From: JAWLDA01 sp041686855
GTDB taxonomy: Bacteria; Bacillota; Limnochordia; DTU080; RSA5
Direction of reading: 5' to 3'
Assembly (NCBI GenBank): GCA_041686855.1
Contig: JAWLDA010000020.1
Coordinates: 4,782-68,781, forward strand
Length of the DNA: 64,000 nucleotides
The notes under the pieces are model-generated. The model saw only the letters and a program-made list of their open reading frames with translations, searched no databases and had not been told where the DNA came from. Of this stretch, positions 17,980-26,025 are shown in pieces. Position 1 is the first letter of the stretch. Each line of letters begins with the position of its first letter. A program made the translations under genes and the position numbers.

Positions 17980-19086
17980 TTACTCGACGACCATCTCGGT
18001 CTCTTTGTCGAAGATGTGCACCTTACTCATATCAAAGCGAACCAGGTGCTCCTCGCCATCCGTCACATCGCTGTGAGGATCCAGTCGACCGATGAACTGA
18101 TTCTCGCCTTTGGAGAAGTAGACGACCACTTCGGCGCCCATCGGCTCCGTAACGTCGACCATAGTCGGGAAGGTGTCGTCAGAGCTGCCGGCACTCTCCT
18201 TACCATCGTGGACAGCCTCAGGACGAATCCCGAAGATAACCTCTTTGTCGACGTACGCGCCAAGGTTCTTGATCTGACGGGCGCGGTTGGGATCGATCTT
18301 GAGCTTAACGGATTCGTCGGAGACGAAGTAATCGTCGCCCTCTTTCTTGAGAACCATCGTCATAAAGTTCATCGGAGGGCTACCGATAAAGCCGGCAACG
18401 AAGACGTTGACCGGATTGTCGTAGATCTCAAGCGGAGCTCCAACCTGCTGAATGAAGCCGTCTTTCATAACGACGATCCGATCGCCCATCGTCATGGCTT
18501 CGGTCTGGTCGTGCGTCACGTAGATGGCCGTCGTCTGCAGACGGGCGTGCAGCTTGGAGAGCTCGGCACGCATCTGCACTCGCAACTTGGCGTCCAAGTT
18601 GGAGAGGGGCTCATCCATCAAGAAGACCTTAGGCTCACGCACGATCGCTCGCCCGACGGCGACACGCTGACGCTGACCACCGGAGAGAGCCTTAGGCTTG
18701 CGGTCAAGCAGGTTTTCGATGCCGAGCATCTTCGCAGCTTCCTTCACCCGTCGATCGATCTCAGGGCGAGGGAACTTGCGCAGCTTGAGGCCGAAGGCCA
18801 TGTTGTTGTAGACATCCATGTGGGGGTACAACGCGTAGTTTTGGAAGACCATCGCGATGTCGCGGTCTTTTGGGGGAATGTCGTTGACCAGCACATCCCC
18901 AATATATATGCTACCACCAGAGATCTCTTCCAAACCAGCGACCATACGCAGTGTCGTCGATTTACCGCACCCCGAGGGTCCGACGAACACCATAAACTCT
19001 TTGTCACGAATCTCGAGATTCGCTTCGCTAACGGCGACGATGTTGCCGTAACGTTTCGTGACGTTTTGCAGGGTAACCCCGGCCAC
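17980..19086 (-). CDS. ugpC: sugar ABC transporter ATP-binding protein (UgpC/MsmX/MalK type)
   Basis: The ATPase subunit of a CUT1-type carbohydrate importer, 368 aa, GTG start with GGAGG 9 nt upstream. Walker A is FVGPSGCGKSTTLRMVAGLE, the Q-loop IAMVFQNYALYPHMDV, signature KALSGGQRQRVAVGRAIV, Walker B KVFLMDEPLSNLDAKLR, with the H-loop in IYVTHDQTEAMTMG. The C-terminal OB-fold regulatory domain (from about residue 240) is present. No permease or binding-protein genes are adjacent, which is typical of MsmX-like ATPases that serve several importers from a separate locus. Confidence 0.95.
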   Translation of the reverse strand: MAGVTLQNVTKRYGNIVAVSEANLEIRDKEFMVFVGPSGCGKSTTLRMVAGLEEISGGSIYIGDVLVNDIPPKDRDIAMVFQNYALYPHMDVYNNMAFGLKLRKFPRPEIDRRVKEAAKMLGIENLLDRKPKALSGGQRQRVAVGRAIVREPKVFLMDEPLSNLDAKLRVQMRAELSKLHARLQTTAIYVTHDQTEAMTMGDRIVVMKDGFIQQVGAPLEIYDNPVNVFVAGFIGSPPMNFMTMVLKKEGDDYFVSDESVKLKIDPNRARQIKNLGAYVDKEVIFGIRPEAVHDGKESAGSSDDTFPTMVDVTEPMGAEVVVYFSKGENQFIGRLDPHSDVTDGEEHLVRFDMSKVHIFDKETEMVVE

Positions 19087-19403
19087 GAATCATCTCCTCC
19101 TTACTTCCTAGTAAATTCAAACCAGCAAGATCCTGTTACAGATTAGAAACGGAAAAGCAGGCCTATTCCAGGCTTCCTCGATAATTCCACACTCGCTTTT
19201 CCGAATCCTTCTCAGGGTGTCGAAGATATCGATCACAGGGAAGAAAATTAACTGGGAGAGATGGACGCGCCAACATCTGATGGGAAAGCTTTCGAGTTTT
19301 TCACGAAACGAGGGTTCTATCCCTGGACACCTGGGCATAGTATACACCGATTCGCAAAATCAGGGTAGTCCAAGTTTGCCAATCTCAAAAGGTGCCAAGA
19401 CGC
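19087..19403. other. intergenic region upstream of the ABC ATPase
   Basis: No convincing gene. It is the leader and promoter region of the minus-strand ABC ATPase. An 8-bp inverted repeat GGAAAAGC (19151-19158) / GCTTTTCC (19195-19202) could form a leader hairpin. TATACT (complement of 19339-19344) is a possible -10 box without a good -35. Confidence 0.5.
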
Positions 19404-19448
19404 GACAGAGGGTCGAAGCGAGGTAAGCCCTCACTCCGACCCTCTGTC
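19404..19448 (-). terminator. terminator of the first outer-membrane protein gene
   Basis: GACAGAGGGTCG (19404-19415) pairs perfectly with CGACCCTCTGTC (19437-19448), with a partly paired inner part GCGAGG/CCTCAC. It starts 43 nt past the stop at 19492. The long stem suits a highly expressed gene. Confidence 0.75.
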
Positions 19449-19491
19449 ATGATCCACGTGGTGCCGGCCCTACACCGGCCTCACGTTGTGA

Positions 19492-20955
19492 TTAGAAGTT
19501 GAGCTGGTAACCGGCGGTGACGCCAAAGCCGTCAGCTTCGCCAGGAACTCCGAGGTTAACTCCCTCGCTGAGGTTATCTTCGCTGTTGTTGTGACCCCAG
19601 TCAAGGACTCGGTCGTAGTTTGCATAGTGGAGACCGAGCGTCAGACCATTCGGAGCTGCCCAGGTGGCGTCGGCGCCGAAGTTGGTGTCGTCGCCTTGGA
19701 GGCGGACATTCCCTTTGAGCGTCACGTCGCCGCCAAGCGCAGCCACAGGAAGGACACGGCTGGCCGACAAGTCGGTGACCGCATCGTGATCCTCAATGCT
19801 CGTGTAAGTCAGACCAAGGTCGATCTCAGAGATGGTCGTGCCGACACCGAGCACATTCATCGCCTTGCCGTAATAGCTTGCGTACTCGGGAGCTCCGAGG
19901 CTCACCTTAGCAGGGGCGCCAAGGGCGGGGTTGCCGAGCTCAAGCTGCACAGGCAAATTGTCCTCGAAGATGGTACCAGAGCGGAAATCGACATCAATCG
20001 GGAGACCGCCCTGTACCGTGCTGGCGCCAACCGAGAAGCCGGTCGCCATGTAGAAGTCGCCCCAGTCGGCGCCGCCGCGGCTGGCGTCGTCTGTCCAGCG
20101 ACGATCCATCAGGAGGGACTCCTTAACAGCGTACTTCCGGTACACCGGACGGAAGTCGTCATCGGTGGACCATGTGGAGGCACGCAACGTCAAGTTGTCA
20201 ATCGTCGCCAACTCACCGCTGATCTTCCAGGCGCCGGCCGAGTCGCCCCAGACCGTGCCGTTGGTCTGTTTGCGCTCACCATTGTTCGCATACTCAGCCG
20301 TGACAGAGACACCCTCTGACGGAGTGACGGTAGCCGCAACCGCGTAGTCTGCGTTCGCGTCTTGACCGGCCGCGATCGCCGCGGGATCATTGTCACGGAA
20401 GGCGAGGTAGGCGCCGCTGAGCTCAACGATGTCAACCGTTGCGCTGGCGGAGATTCCCATCAACCTCTGGTCCGCATTCAACCAACCGTGGTAGGCATGG
20501 ACAGACGCAGGTCCGAGATCAAACTGTGCCCGGGCAGCCTCACGGCGACCGAGGTCACCGATCCAGGAGTTGATCTCGTCATCGAAGCGCCCAATCCGGA
20601 GTGTCGACTCAGAAACGCCGGAAAGGACCGGACCCTGCACGTCAACGTACGCGTCGAGGAGATCCATGAAGGCGTCGTTGGTGCCGAAGTTGTTCTCCCC
20701 AAAGTTGAGGAAGTTAGCATGACGCAGACGGTACCGCGCGTATGCGCTCACGGTGTCGTTGCCAGCGCGCAGATCCAAGTTTGCGCGGGTACGCCAGTTC
20801 CCCATTAACGCCCAGTCTTCATCTTCGTTTTGACCGAATGCGCTTCGGAACGTGAGGTCTCCGGTCACGCTTACGTCCGCGGCAGCATACGCCGCCATCG
20901 GAATCGCCAGCGACATGGCAAGCACCATGATCAGAGCCAGCTTCATTTTTTTCAT
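19492..20955 (-). CDS. outer-membrane beta-barrel (porin-like) protein 1
   Basis: A predicted secreted protein of 487 aa. The ATG complementary to 20953-20955 begins MKKMKLALIMVLAMSLAIPM and a signal peptide ends at AAYAAADVS; GAGGGGG lies 11 nt upstream. The mature part has alternating short strands rich in Gly, Ala, Asp, Tyr and Phe (VSVTGDLTFRSAFG, VSAYARYRLRHANFL, STLRIGRFDD, LTLGLHYANYDRV), no cysteine, and the protein ends GVTAGYQLNF with a terminal Phe, the usual outer-membrane barrel insertion signature. No SLH domain is present. I cannot name a family; an alginate- or S-layer-porin-like role is inference. A second related-looking gene lies upstream, and the two share leader motifs. 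Confidence 0.75.
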   Translation of the reverse strand: MKKMKLALIMVLAMSLAIPMAAYAAADVSVTGDLTFRSAFGQNEDEDWALMGNWRTRANLDLRAGNDTVSAYARYRLRHANFLNFGENNFGTNDAFMDLLDAYVDVQGPVLSGVSESTLRIGRFDDEINSWIGDLGRREAARAQFDLGPASVHAYHGWLNADQRLMGISASATVDIVELSGAYLAFRDNDPAAIAAGQDANADYAVAATVTPSEGVSVTAEYANNGERKQTNGTVWGDSAGAWKISGELATIDNLTLRASTWSTDDDFRPVYRKYAVKESLLMDRRWTDDASRGGADWGDFYMATGFSVGASTVQGGLPIDVDFRSGTIFEDNLPVQLELGNPALGAPAKVSLGAPEYASYYGKAMNVLGVGTTISEIDLGLTYTSIEDHDAVTDLSASRVLPVAALGGDVTLKGNVRLQGDDTNFGADATWAAPNGLTLGLHYANYDRVLDWGHNNSEDNLSEGVNLGVPGEADGFGVTAGYQLNF

Positions 20956-21180
20956 GATTTGTGTATCCCCCTCAGATTTACGTGCTGCTTTACTGCAAGG
21001 GGCGAGTCTGCTGAGATCTCGTACGCACAAGGAGCTGTCCTAGTTTCCTCCATGTGTCTTTTGAGCTCTTAGCAAGCTCAATCCCCTCTGATTAACCCGA
21101 GCTCGTGATACCGGCCATTTAGGGGGAAGGCACCTCCTTTCTTTCCGGTCACTCATCTGGTTAATCAAACTTTGGCACTC
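20956..21180 (-). promoter_or_regulatory. long leader of OMP 1 with motifs shared with OMP 2
   Basis: In transcript order the leader contains GAAAGGAGGTG (complement of 21131-21141), then GAGGAAACTAGG (complement of 21039-21050), then TACGAGATC (complement of 21015-21023), then the normal ribosome site and ATG. The first motif matches the 16S anti-SD but has no start codon at a working distance. The same three blocks in the same order occur before OMP 2. Confidence 0.65.
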
Positions 21181-21184
21181 CATA

Positions 21185-21229
21185 CGTTCCAACGCCTCCA
21201 GTCTTTTTCAGATCTGGGTGCTTGGAACG
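21185..21229 (-). terminator. hairpin upstream of the OMP 1 leader
   Basis: CGTTCCAA (21185-21192) pairs with TTGGAACG (21222-21229), with an inner CCAG/CTGG pair. It could be a processing site or terminator before the OMP 1 promoter. Its role is uncertain. Confidence 0.4.
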
Positions 21230-21426
21230 CCACGCCCATTTTGCACGATATGCAACGCGGCGTCAAGCGTAATTGCGCCAATTGGACCAAATCCATTTAC
21301 GGTTGTCACATCGTGTGCATATTGGGCGGAGCGCCGTAATACTTTTAAATTTGGTCGTTTTGGATTTTCGACGGTCCCAGAGAGACTCCTCCCTCTGTAC
21401 CGAACTTTTTCCTGCCAAAAACCCAC
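21230..21426. other. intergenic stretch between the two OMP genes
   Basis: No accepted gene. The minus strand has an open frame ending at 21208 whose last ~55 codons read like protein (NGFGPIGAITLDAALHIVQN), but it has no ATG/GTG/TTG start with a Shine-Dalgarno and runs through the 21427-21463 hairpin. It could be a decayed gene fragment. Confidence 0.35.
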
Positions 21427-21463
21427 AGGAAAAGCCCTGAGCGTTACGCTCAGGGCTTTTCCT
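21427..21463. terminator. 17-bp perfect hairpin (bidirectional terminator)
   Basis: AGGAAAAGCCCTGAGCG (21427-21443) pairs perfectly with CGCTCAGGGCTTTTCCT (21447-21463) around a 3-nt loop. It sits beyond the OMP 2 stop and is U-rich at both ends of the stem. Confidence 0.8.
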
Positions 21464-21593
21464 TGAGTCCTAAGCTTTGAGGTGAGGATTTGAAGGGTGG
21501 ATGTCCCTGGGCATTGTTTGGTTCCCCCGTAGTGCGAACCCAGAGACACGACCCTTCTCTCCTCGACTTTTTGATTTGTGCTGAATGCGAAGG

Positions 21594-21624
21594 AGCAGGC
21601 TGCATCGTTCTGTTGCAGCCTGCT
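21594..21624 (-). terminator. first terminator of OMP 2
   Basis: AGCAGGCTGCA (21594-21604) pairs with TGCAGCCTGCT (21614-21624), an 11-bp stem starting 13 nt after the stop codon. Together with the 21427-21463 hairpin it gives tandem termination or a 3' stabilising structure. Confidence 0.7.
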
Positions 21625-21637
21625 GCCTACTCACTGA

Positions 21638-22837
21638 CTAGAAGCGGACAGTCACACCCGCCGAGGCGGACGGACCGGCGACCGAGTCGTACTTGGCTCC
21701 GAGCTCGAGGCCGTTGGGCGCGTTGTACTCCGCCTCCGTGTTCCAGGTCATGTCGTCGCCGACCAACTTCACTTCAGCCGAGACGCCGAGACCTTGGAGC
21801 TGTTGGATCGCGTTGACGACCGTCTTTGCCTTCACGGTGTGCTCGGCATCGGCGCCGCGCTGGAGCTTCGCCTCGTAGCCGAGGTTTACGCCGTGCATAT
21901 CCGTAGAGGCCGCGAGCTTGACAAGCTCATGGGGATCGTCGTAGTCGGCCCTCAGGTTGATGCCGCTTTGCACCGTCTCGACACCGACCGTGAAGCCGTC
22001 CAACAGGTCGTAGTGGATGTTGTCCACGTCGTCGCGAGCGACGACGTTACCGTCTTTGTCCTCAGGAGTGATGGTGTACATCGGAGCGAACGCGTCGTCC
22101 GCGCCGCGGTACCCCGCCCGGAACGTCACGCCTTCCACGAGATTCGCAGAGGTGGCTTCGACGTTGTAGAGACGACGGTTGGCGCCATCGAGCGCAACCT
22201 TACCGGCGACGTTGACGCCGGGGATCAGCGAGGTGCCGGCGCCAAAGACGTAGTTGTTCTCCGTCCCTTTGCGCACGATCATGCCGCTCATGTCTACACC
22301 TTCGACCGTTCCGTTGACAGCGAGGCCGAACGGACGATCAGCGCCGTCCCAGATGTAGAACGCCTTGGCCATCGCGGGACCGGTCTCAAGACCCTCGACC
22401 GTCACACCGCGCATATCCTCCATGTGGGCCACGACAGGATCCCACTCGGGACCGACGTCACCGATCTTGGTGGTGACATCGGGGCCGCCGTGCCAGTAAG
22501 CGCCCTGGCTCTCGACCCAGGCCTTCTCAACGGCAAGGTTTTGCAGGGTAATGCCGTCGAGGAGGTTGTCGAAGAGGTGCGTCCCGTCGACTTCGTCCTT
22601 GTCGTTGTAGCCCGACTCGAATCCGAGCTCAACAACGCCCTTGATCGTGTTGCCGTTCTCACCGGTCACCTTCGTCTCAACGTCGATTCCGGTCTCTCCA
22701 TCGATCTGCCACTTGTCTGCGACTTCGTGCAGCTCGAACTGGTTCTCGAACTTCCCGCCGAACTCAACGGCGGCGAACGCCGGAGCGGCCAACGAGAGAA
22801 CCAGGCCGAGCGAGACTGCGGTAGCGAGTTTCTTCAT
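21638..22837 (-). CDS. outer-membrane beta-barrel (porin-like) protein 2
   Basis: A 399-aa exported protein: signal peptide MKKLATAVSLGLVLSLAAPA with likely cleavage after AFA, then VEFGGKFENQFELHEVADKW. The rest is a chain of predicted amphipathic beta strands separated by Asp/Gly/Asn-rich turns (VDVETKVTGENGNTIKGVVE is one example region), no cysteine, and the C-terminus is SASAGVTVRF, ending in Phe. Composition and ending match outer-membrane barrels and the neighbouring OMP 1, but pairwise identity by eye is low. GGGGG is 12 nt before the ATG. The long leader shares three blocks with OMP 1. No SLH domain is seen, so peptidoglycan attachment, if any, needs another protein. Confidence 0.75.
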   Translation of the reverse strand: MKKLATAVSLGLVLSLAAPAFAAVEFGGKFENQFELHEVADKWQIDGETGIDVETKVTGENGNTIKGVVELGFESGYNDKDEVDGTHLFDNLLDGITLQNLAVEKAWVESQGAYWHGGPDVTTKIGDVGPEWDPVVAHMEDMRGVTVEGLETGPAMAKAFYIWDGADRPFGLAVNGTVEGVDMSGMIVRKGTENNYVFGAGTSLIPGVNVAGKVALDGANRRLYNVEATSANLVEGVTFRAGYRGADDAFAPMYTITPEDKDGNVVARDDVDNIHYDLLDGFTVGVETVQSGINLRADYDDPHELVKLAASTDMHGVNLGYEAKLQRGADAEHTVKAKTVVNAIQQLQGLGVSAEVKLVGDDMTWNTEAEYNAPNGLELGAKYDSVAGPSASAGVTVRF

Positions 22838-23147
22838 TGTGTGTTGTTCCCCCTAGCTACGTTGTGTGCTGTGATGTGTTGTGTTTGGATCTCGTAACTG
22901 TGCGTCGAAAGCTGCAATGAGTGCTGCGATTGGGGTCGTCCTAACTTGTGACGCTGTAGCGTGAGTTGCCTTGTTTCCTCATGCATGCGTCGCAAGCGTC
23001 CGACTCCGGCTGCGATAATTGCTAAGACGTCGACTCTCCCAACTGCTCCGGACGTGCAAGCGGTCCGACAATGGGGAACGTGTTCACCTCCTTTCGTGAA
23101 TTGCCGTTCCATCGCCCTGGAGCAGCGGGCCACCGTCCCCTAATCAA
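22838..23147 (-). promoter_or_regulatory. long leader of OMP 2
   Basis: In transcript order: GAAAGGAGGTG (complement of 23085-23095), GAGGAAACAAGG (complement of 22969-22980), TACGAGATC (complement of 22888-22896), then AGGGGGAACAACACACA and ATG. The first block is 248 nt before the start codon with no start codon of its own. No other gene is supported in this stretch. The promoter itself was not identified. Confidence 0.65.
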
Positions 23148-23188
23148 AGAGGACGTGTACCGGCTCATTTCACCGACACACGCCCTCT
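23148..23188 (-). terminator. terminator after the HAD phosphatase
   Basis: AGAGG-CGTGT and inner CGG arms pair with CCG, ACACG and CCTCT across 23148-23188, followed on the minus strand by TTTGATTAG. It lies 58 nt beyond the HAD stop and isolates the OMP 2 transcript from upstream genes. Confidence 0.75.
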
Positions 23189-23245
23189 GCCTCTTGTTAC
23201 TTTAATCCTCTTTTACCAGCTAGAACCCCTAATCCAAGGGGACGA

Positions 23246-24073
23246 TCACCTCAGTACATATTGCCGCAGCGCCTCGCATACTCCCGCGCCGCGGGTCGAC
23301 TTGGTCACGACGTCCGCCACGCGCTTGGCCCCTTCGGACGCATTGGCCACAGCGACGCCAATCCCAGCGCGTCCGATCATCGTCGCATCATTCTCGCCGT
23401 CCCCGATCGCCATCACGGCCTCCATGGGGACCCCGTAGGCGGCGGCGACGGCTTCCAGCGCTACCTCTTTGTGAATGCCCTGTTGTGTCACTTCGATGAA
23501 GCGGGGCTTTGAACCGGAGATATACAACTCGGGAAACTCTGGACGGAGGCGCTGGATGAGGCTGGGCACCTCTGCGGCCTCACCTACAAAGAGGCATTTG
23601 GTCGGCTCCCCTTGGCGGAGCGCGGCCCTCAGACTGGGCACCTGCACCGCGTCCACGCCCGCGATCCCGACATAATACTGGACACGCTCGTCATCGATCC
23701 TCTCGACCATCAACGTGTCATCGATGTAAAAGTTGAGGCAAAACCCCTCGCGTTCCGCCACCTCGATAAGGCGCTCAGCTTCTGAAGCCGGGACAGGCTT
23801 GTGCCACAGCGTCTCGCCGGCGAGAGAACGGATCAGCCCGCCGTTGTATGTGATTAGGTAGTCGTCGTCGAGCCCCAGTCGCTCAGCGTACGGGCGCACC
23901 GAGGAGAACATGCGCCCGGTGGCCAGGATGACGCGCACGCCTTGGCGGCGCGCCGCGTCGATCGCCTCCACGCACTCGGCACGCAGCTCCAGATCCTCTT
24001 CGAGCAGGGTATCGTCGACGTCGATGGCCACCATTTGAGGCCGGAGCGTCGGTCTTGCACTCACCATTCCCAT
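23246..24073 (-). CDS. Cof-type HAD-IIB hydrolase
   Basis: A cytoplasmic sugar-phosphate or nucleotide phosphatase of the haloacid dehalogenase superfamily, 275 aa from the ATG complementary to 24071-24073. Motif I is VAIDVDDTLLEEDL (nucleophile Asp and acid Asp), motif II VILATGRMFSSVRPY, the Lys of motif III in GIHKEVALEAVAAAYG, and motif IV MAIGDGENDATMIGRAGIGV. The large C2B cap lies between. An ATG at 24094 is an alternative, but GGAGAGG fits the later start better. It follows DUF4097 by 22 nt and probably shares its transcript. Substrate unknown. Confidence 0.93.
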   Translation of the reverse strand: MGMVSARPTLRPQMVAIDVDDTLLEEDLELRAECVEAIDAARRQGVRVILATGRMFSSVRPYAERLGLDDDYLITYNGGLIRSLAGETLWHKPVPASEAERLIEVAEREGFCLNFYIDDTLMVERIDDERVQYYVGIAGVDAVQVPSLRAALRQGEPTKCLFVGEAAEVPSLIQRLRPEFPELYISGSKPRFIEVTQQGIHKEVALEAVAAAYGVPMEAVMAIGDGENDATMIGRAGIGVAVANASEGAKRVADVVTKSTRGAGVCEALRQYVLR

Positions 24074-24095
24074 TGCGGCAACGTTCCTCTCCATG

Positions 24096-25457
24096 TCATG
24101 TCGCGTCCGGCGCGTCGGCGCCGTCGGCAGCGGTTCCCTCAGGGGCACGTTCAGGCTCGGAGGGACGCTCGCGTTCACGTCTCTCCTCAATACGAATGCT
24201 GCCATTGACGGTCTTGGCCGTCACCTCAAAGCGACGATGCGCGCCCTCGTAGCCGGTCGTAGCCGCCGTAACGTGGCGTGACGCCGCACGTCCACCTCGG
24301 GATTCGACGTGCAAGCCCGTCTTCTCCTCGTCAATCTCGACAGATCGCCCCTTGACGTCGAGTCGCATGCCGACGCTTCCACTCCGCGGCACCATGAGGC
24401 GAATGCCGCCGTTGACACTCTTCACGTTAAACACCCCGTTCACCGACTCGCCCGCGCCGTCATCCGCGTCGACAAGATCTGGGGCGTAACGCACCGGTCC
24501 GTTCACCGTCTTGAGCTCCGCACGGACAGAGCGCCCTTCCCATGCGATCGATCCGTTCACTGTTCGAACCTCGCAGTCCGAAGCGTCGACCGCCTCGCCC
24601 TCAACCTTGCCGTTTACGGTCGCCGCCACGAGTCGGCGTGCGCGCACATCCTCCACGTGCACGGAGCCGTTCGTCGTCGTTGCTCGGCCTCGGTTTAGCG
24701 TAAGCTCCTTCAACGTGACGGAGCCGTTCTGCGTCGTAGCCTCCAACGCAATGGATCGCTTTGCCGGGACGCGCACCTCCATCGAAACGGTGACGCCGCT
24801 GGAGCCGCGGCCGTCAATCCTGAGCCGATCCGACCCACGTTCAATCTCCACAGCGCTTTCGGCCGTGCGGCGGGCGCCCTCTTCGTCGCGGCTGTACACC
24901 TTCTTCCGTACGACCACTTCGTAGCTGGCCTGATCCCATCCTGATACCAGCAGGCTGCCGTTCTTAGTGGCCAGCTCGAACTCGGGCAGCGCGGCCTCCT
25001 CGGAGAACTCGCCCACCACTCGCTCTTCAAACTCATGGGAGTGACCGAAGCCGACGTCGCGCATGTGCGTCAGCAAATCACCGAGACCGCTGAGGTCGAC
25101 GAGTCGTTTCTTCTTCATCTCCTCCTTCACTTCTTGAAGGGATTGCTTCAAATCTTTGCGGACTTCGTTCCAACCTTCCCGTACGTCCTCCGTGATGTTG
25201 GGCACATTGCGCAGAATCGCCTGGATGGACTCGCTAAGCTGACCGGCCAAGTCCTGACTGGCGCGCTTCCCCTTGCGCTCACCCTCCTCTGCTTTGCCCG
25301 TCTCATCGCCCGACGCCGAACCTCTTTCCCGGGAATCCTCCGGGCGCTCATCCTCGTCGTGTTTGTCATCCAACGCGTCAAGGAGCGCCTCCGCCTCGGC
25401 GGCCGTAATCTTCCCTTCCTCGACCATCTTTAGAATGAATGCCCGCTCCTCATTCAT
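24096..25457 (-). CDS. DUF4097 family protein with N-terminal helical region
   Basis: A 453-aa protein. The first ~35 residues (ERAFILKMVEEGKITAAEAE) form a short helical module of the kind seen before DUF4097 domains; a long charged linker follows (Asp/Glu/Arg/Lys-rich, residues 35-150). The C-terminal two thirds are repeated beta-strand units around the phrase TVNGS or TTNGSV (KTVNGPVRYAPD, RTVNGSIAWEG, KSVNGGIRLMVP), as in DUF4097/DUF4098 beta-helix or adhesin-like proteins. No signal peptide is seen, so it is probably cytoplasmic or membrane-associated through partners. It overlaps the DUF2089 regulator by 8 nt, suggesting the pair senses and regulates together, as LiaG-like proteins do (inference). 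Confidence 0.85.
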   Translation of the reverse strand: MNEERAFILKMVEEGKITAAEAEALLDALDDKHDEDERPEDSRERGSASGDETGKAEEGERKGKRASQDLAGQLSESIQAILRNVPNITEDVREGWNEVRKDLKQSLQEVKEEMKKKRLVDLSGLGDLLTHMRDVGFGHSHEFEERVVGEFSEEAALPEFELATKNGSLLVSGWDQASYEVVVRKKVYSRDEEGARRTAESAVEIERGSDRLRIDGRGSSGVTVSMEVRVPAKRSIALEATTQNGSVTLKELTLNRGRATTTNGSVHVEDVRARRLVAATVNGKVEGEAVDASDCEVRTVNGSIAWEGRSVRAELKTVNGPVRYAPDLVDADDGAGESVNGVFNVKSVNGGIRLMVPRSGSVGMRLDVKGRSVEIDEEKTGLHVESRGGRAASRHVTAATTGYEGAHRRFEVTAKTVNGSIRIEERRERERPSEPERAPEGTAADGADAPDAT

Positions 25458-25860
25458 CGCCCGCTCCTCCTCCCCCGTGATCCTCATCAATCCCTTTGAG
25501 CCGTCTCAAGGCCTCCTCGGAGGTAATCTCGCCCCGATCGAGCGCCTCCAAAATCGCCTTTCGGTCCACACCGCCGTCACTCACTCGTTGAACCGGGTAA
25601 CCCAGGGCCTGAATAACGTCGTCAAGCCGAGAGCGCACGGTTGGGTACGAGATACCCAAGAGGCGCTCTACCTCCTTGATGTTGCCACGGGAGGTGACAA
25701 AGACTTCGACAAAATGCTGCTGCGCCTCGGAGAGTTTCGCAAATCGATTCAGCGGAAAGCTGCCTTCGAGGTGCGATCCACACGACTCACAGGTGAGCCT
25801 GGAGACGCGAAACGCGCCATCGCACACAGGGCAGACTCCGACCAATCGTCGTTCGCTCAT
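25450..25860 (-). CDS. DUF2089 family zinc-ribbon/HTH regulator
   Basis: A 136-aa predicted transcription regulator starting at the ATG complementary to 25858-25860 with AAAGGAGG upstream. The N-terminal zinc ribbon is GVCPVCDGAFRVSRLTCESC; a sigma-70-region-4-like helix-turn-helix follows (LSEAQQHFVEVFVTSRGNIK, ERLLGISYPTVRSRLDDVI). A short C-terminal helix (ILEALDRGEITSEEALRRLK) resembles the first module of DUF4097 next door. The genes overlap by 8 nt, and the pairing recurs in Firmicutes. Target unknown, probably its own operon. Confidence 0.9.
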   Translation of the reverse strand: MSERRLVGVCPVCDGAFRVSRLTCESCGSHLEGSFPLNRFAKLSEAQQHFVEVFVTSRGNIKEVERLLGISYPTVRSRLDDVIQALGYPVQRVSDGGVDRKAILEALDRGEITSEEALRRLKGIDEDHGGGGAGDE

Positions 25861-25985
25861 AAGTGGGTCCTCCTTTCTACCCGCTAGTTTATGCCAACGA
25901 CTCACGATATTCAACCTCAACATACACAAACGTTATGTCTTGGTTGATGTTTTTAAGGTGGGCTCACGAGATTTTGGCAAGCATC

Positions 25986-26016
25986 TCGGAGGCGGCGCGT
26001 GCTGCGCCACCTCCGA
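25986..26016 (-). terminator. hairpin after the M1-type peptidase
   Basis: TCGGAGG (25986-25992) and CCTCCGA (26010-26016), with inner GGCGC/GCGCC, form a strong stem 10 nt past the peptidase stop. No clear T-run follows. Confidence 0.6.
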
Positions 26017-26025
26017 ACCGTCTCG

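Noticed and set aside
21131..21142. Fragment of a 16S rRNA gene 3' end on the plus strand
   Set aside because: Only about 12 nt match, and the same 11-nt core occurs before the second OMP gene; a Shine-Dalgarno-type motif on the transcribed strand explains it better.
22834..23133. 99-codon minus-strand frame through the OMP 2 leader
   Set aside because: It runs into the OMP 2 start, has no ribosome site and reads as random Arg/His/Gln-rich sequence.
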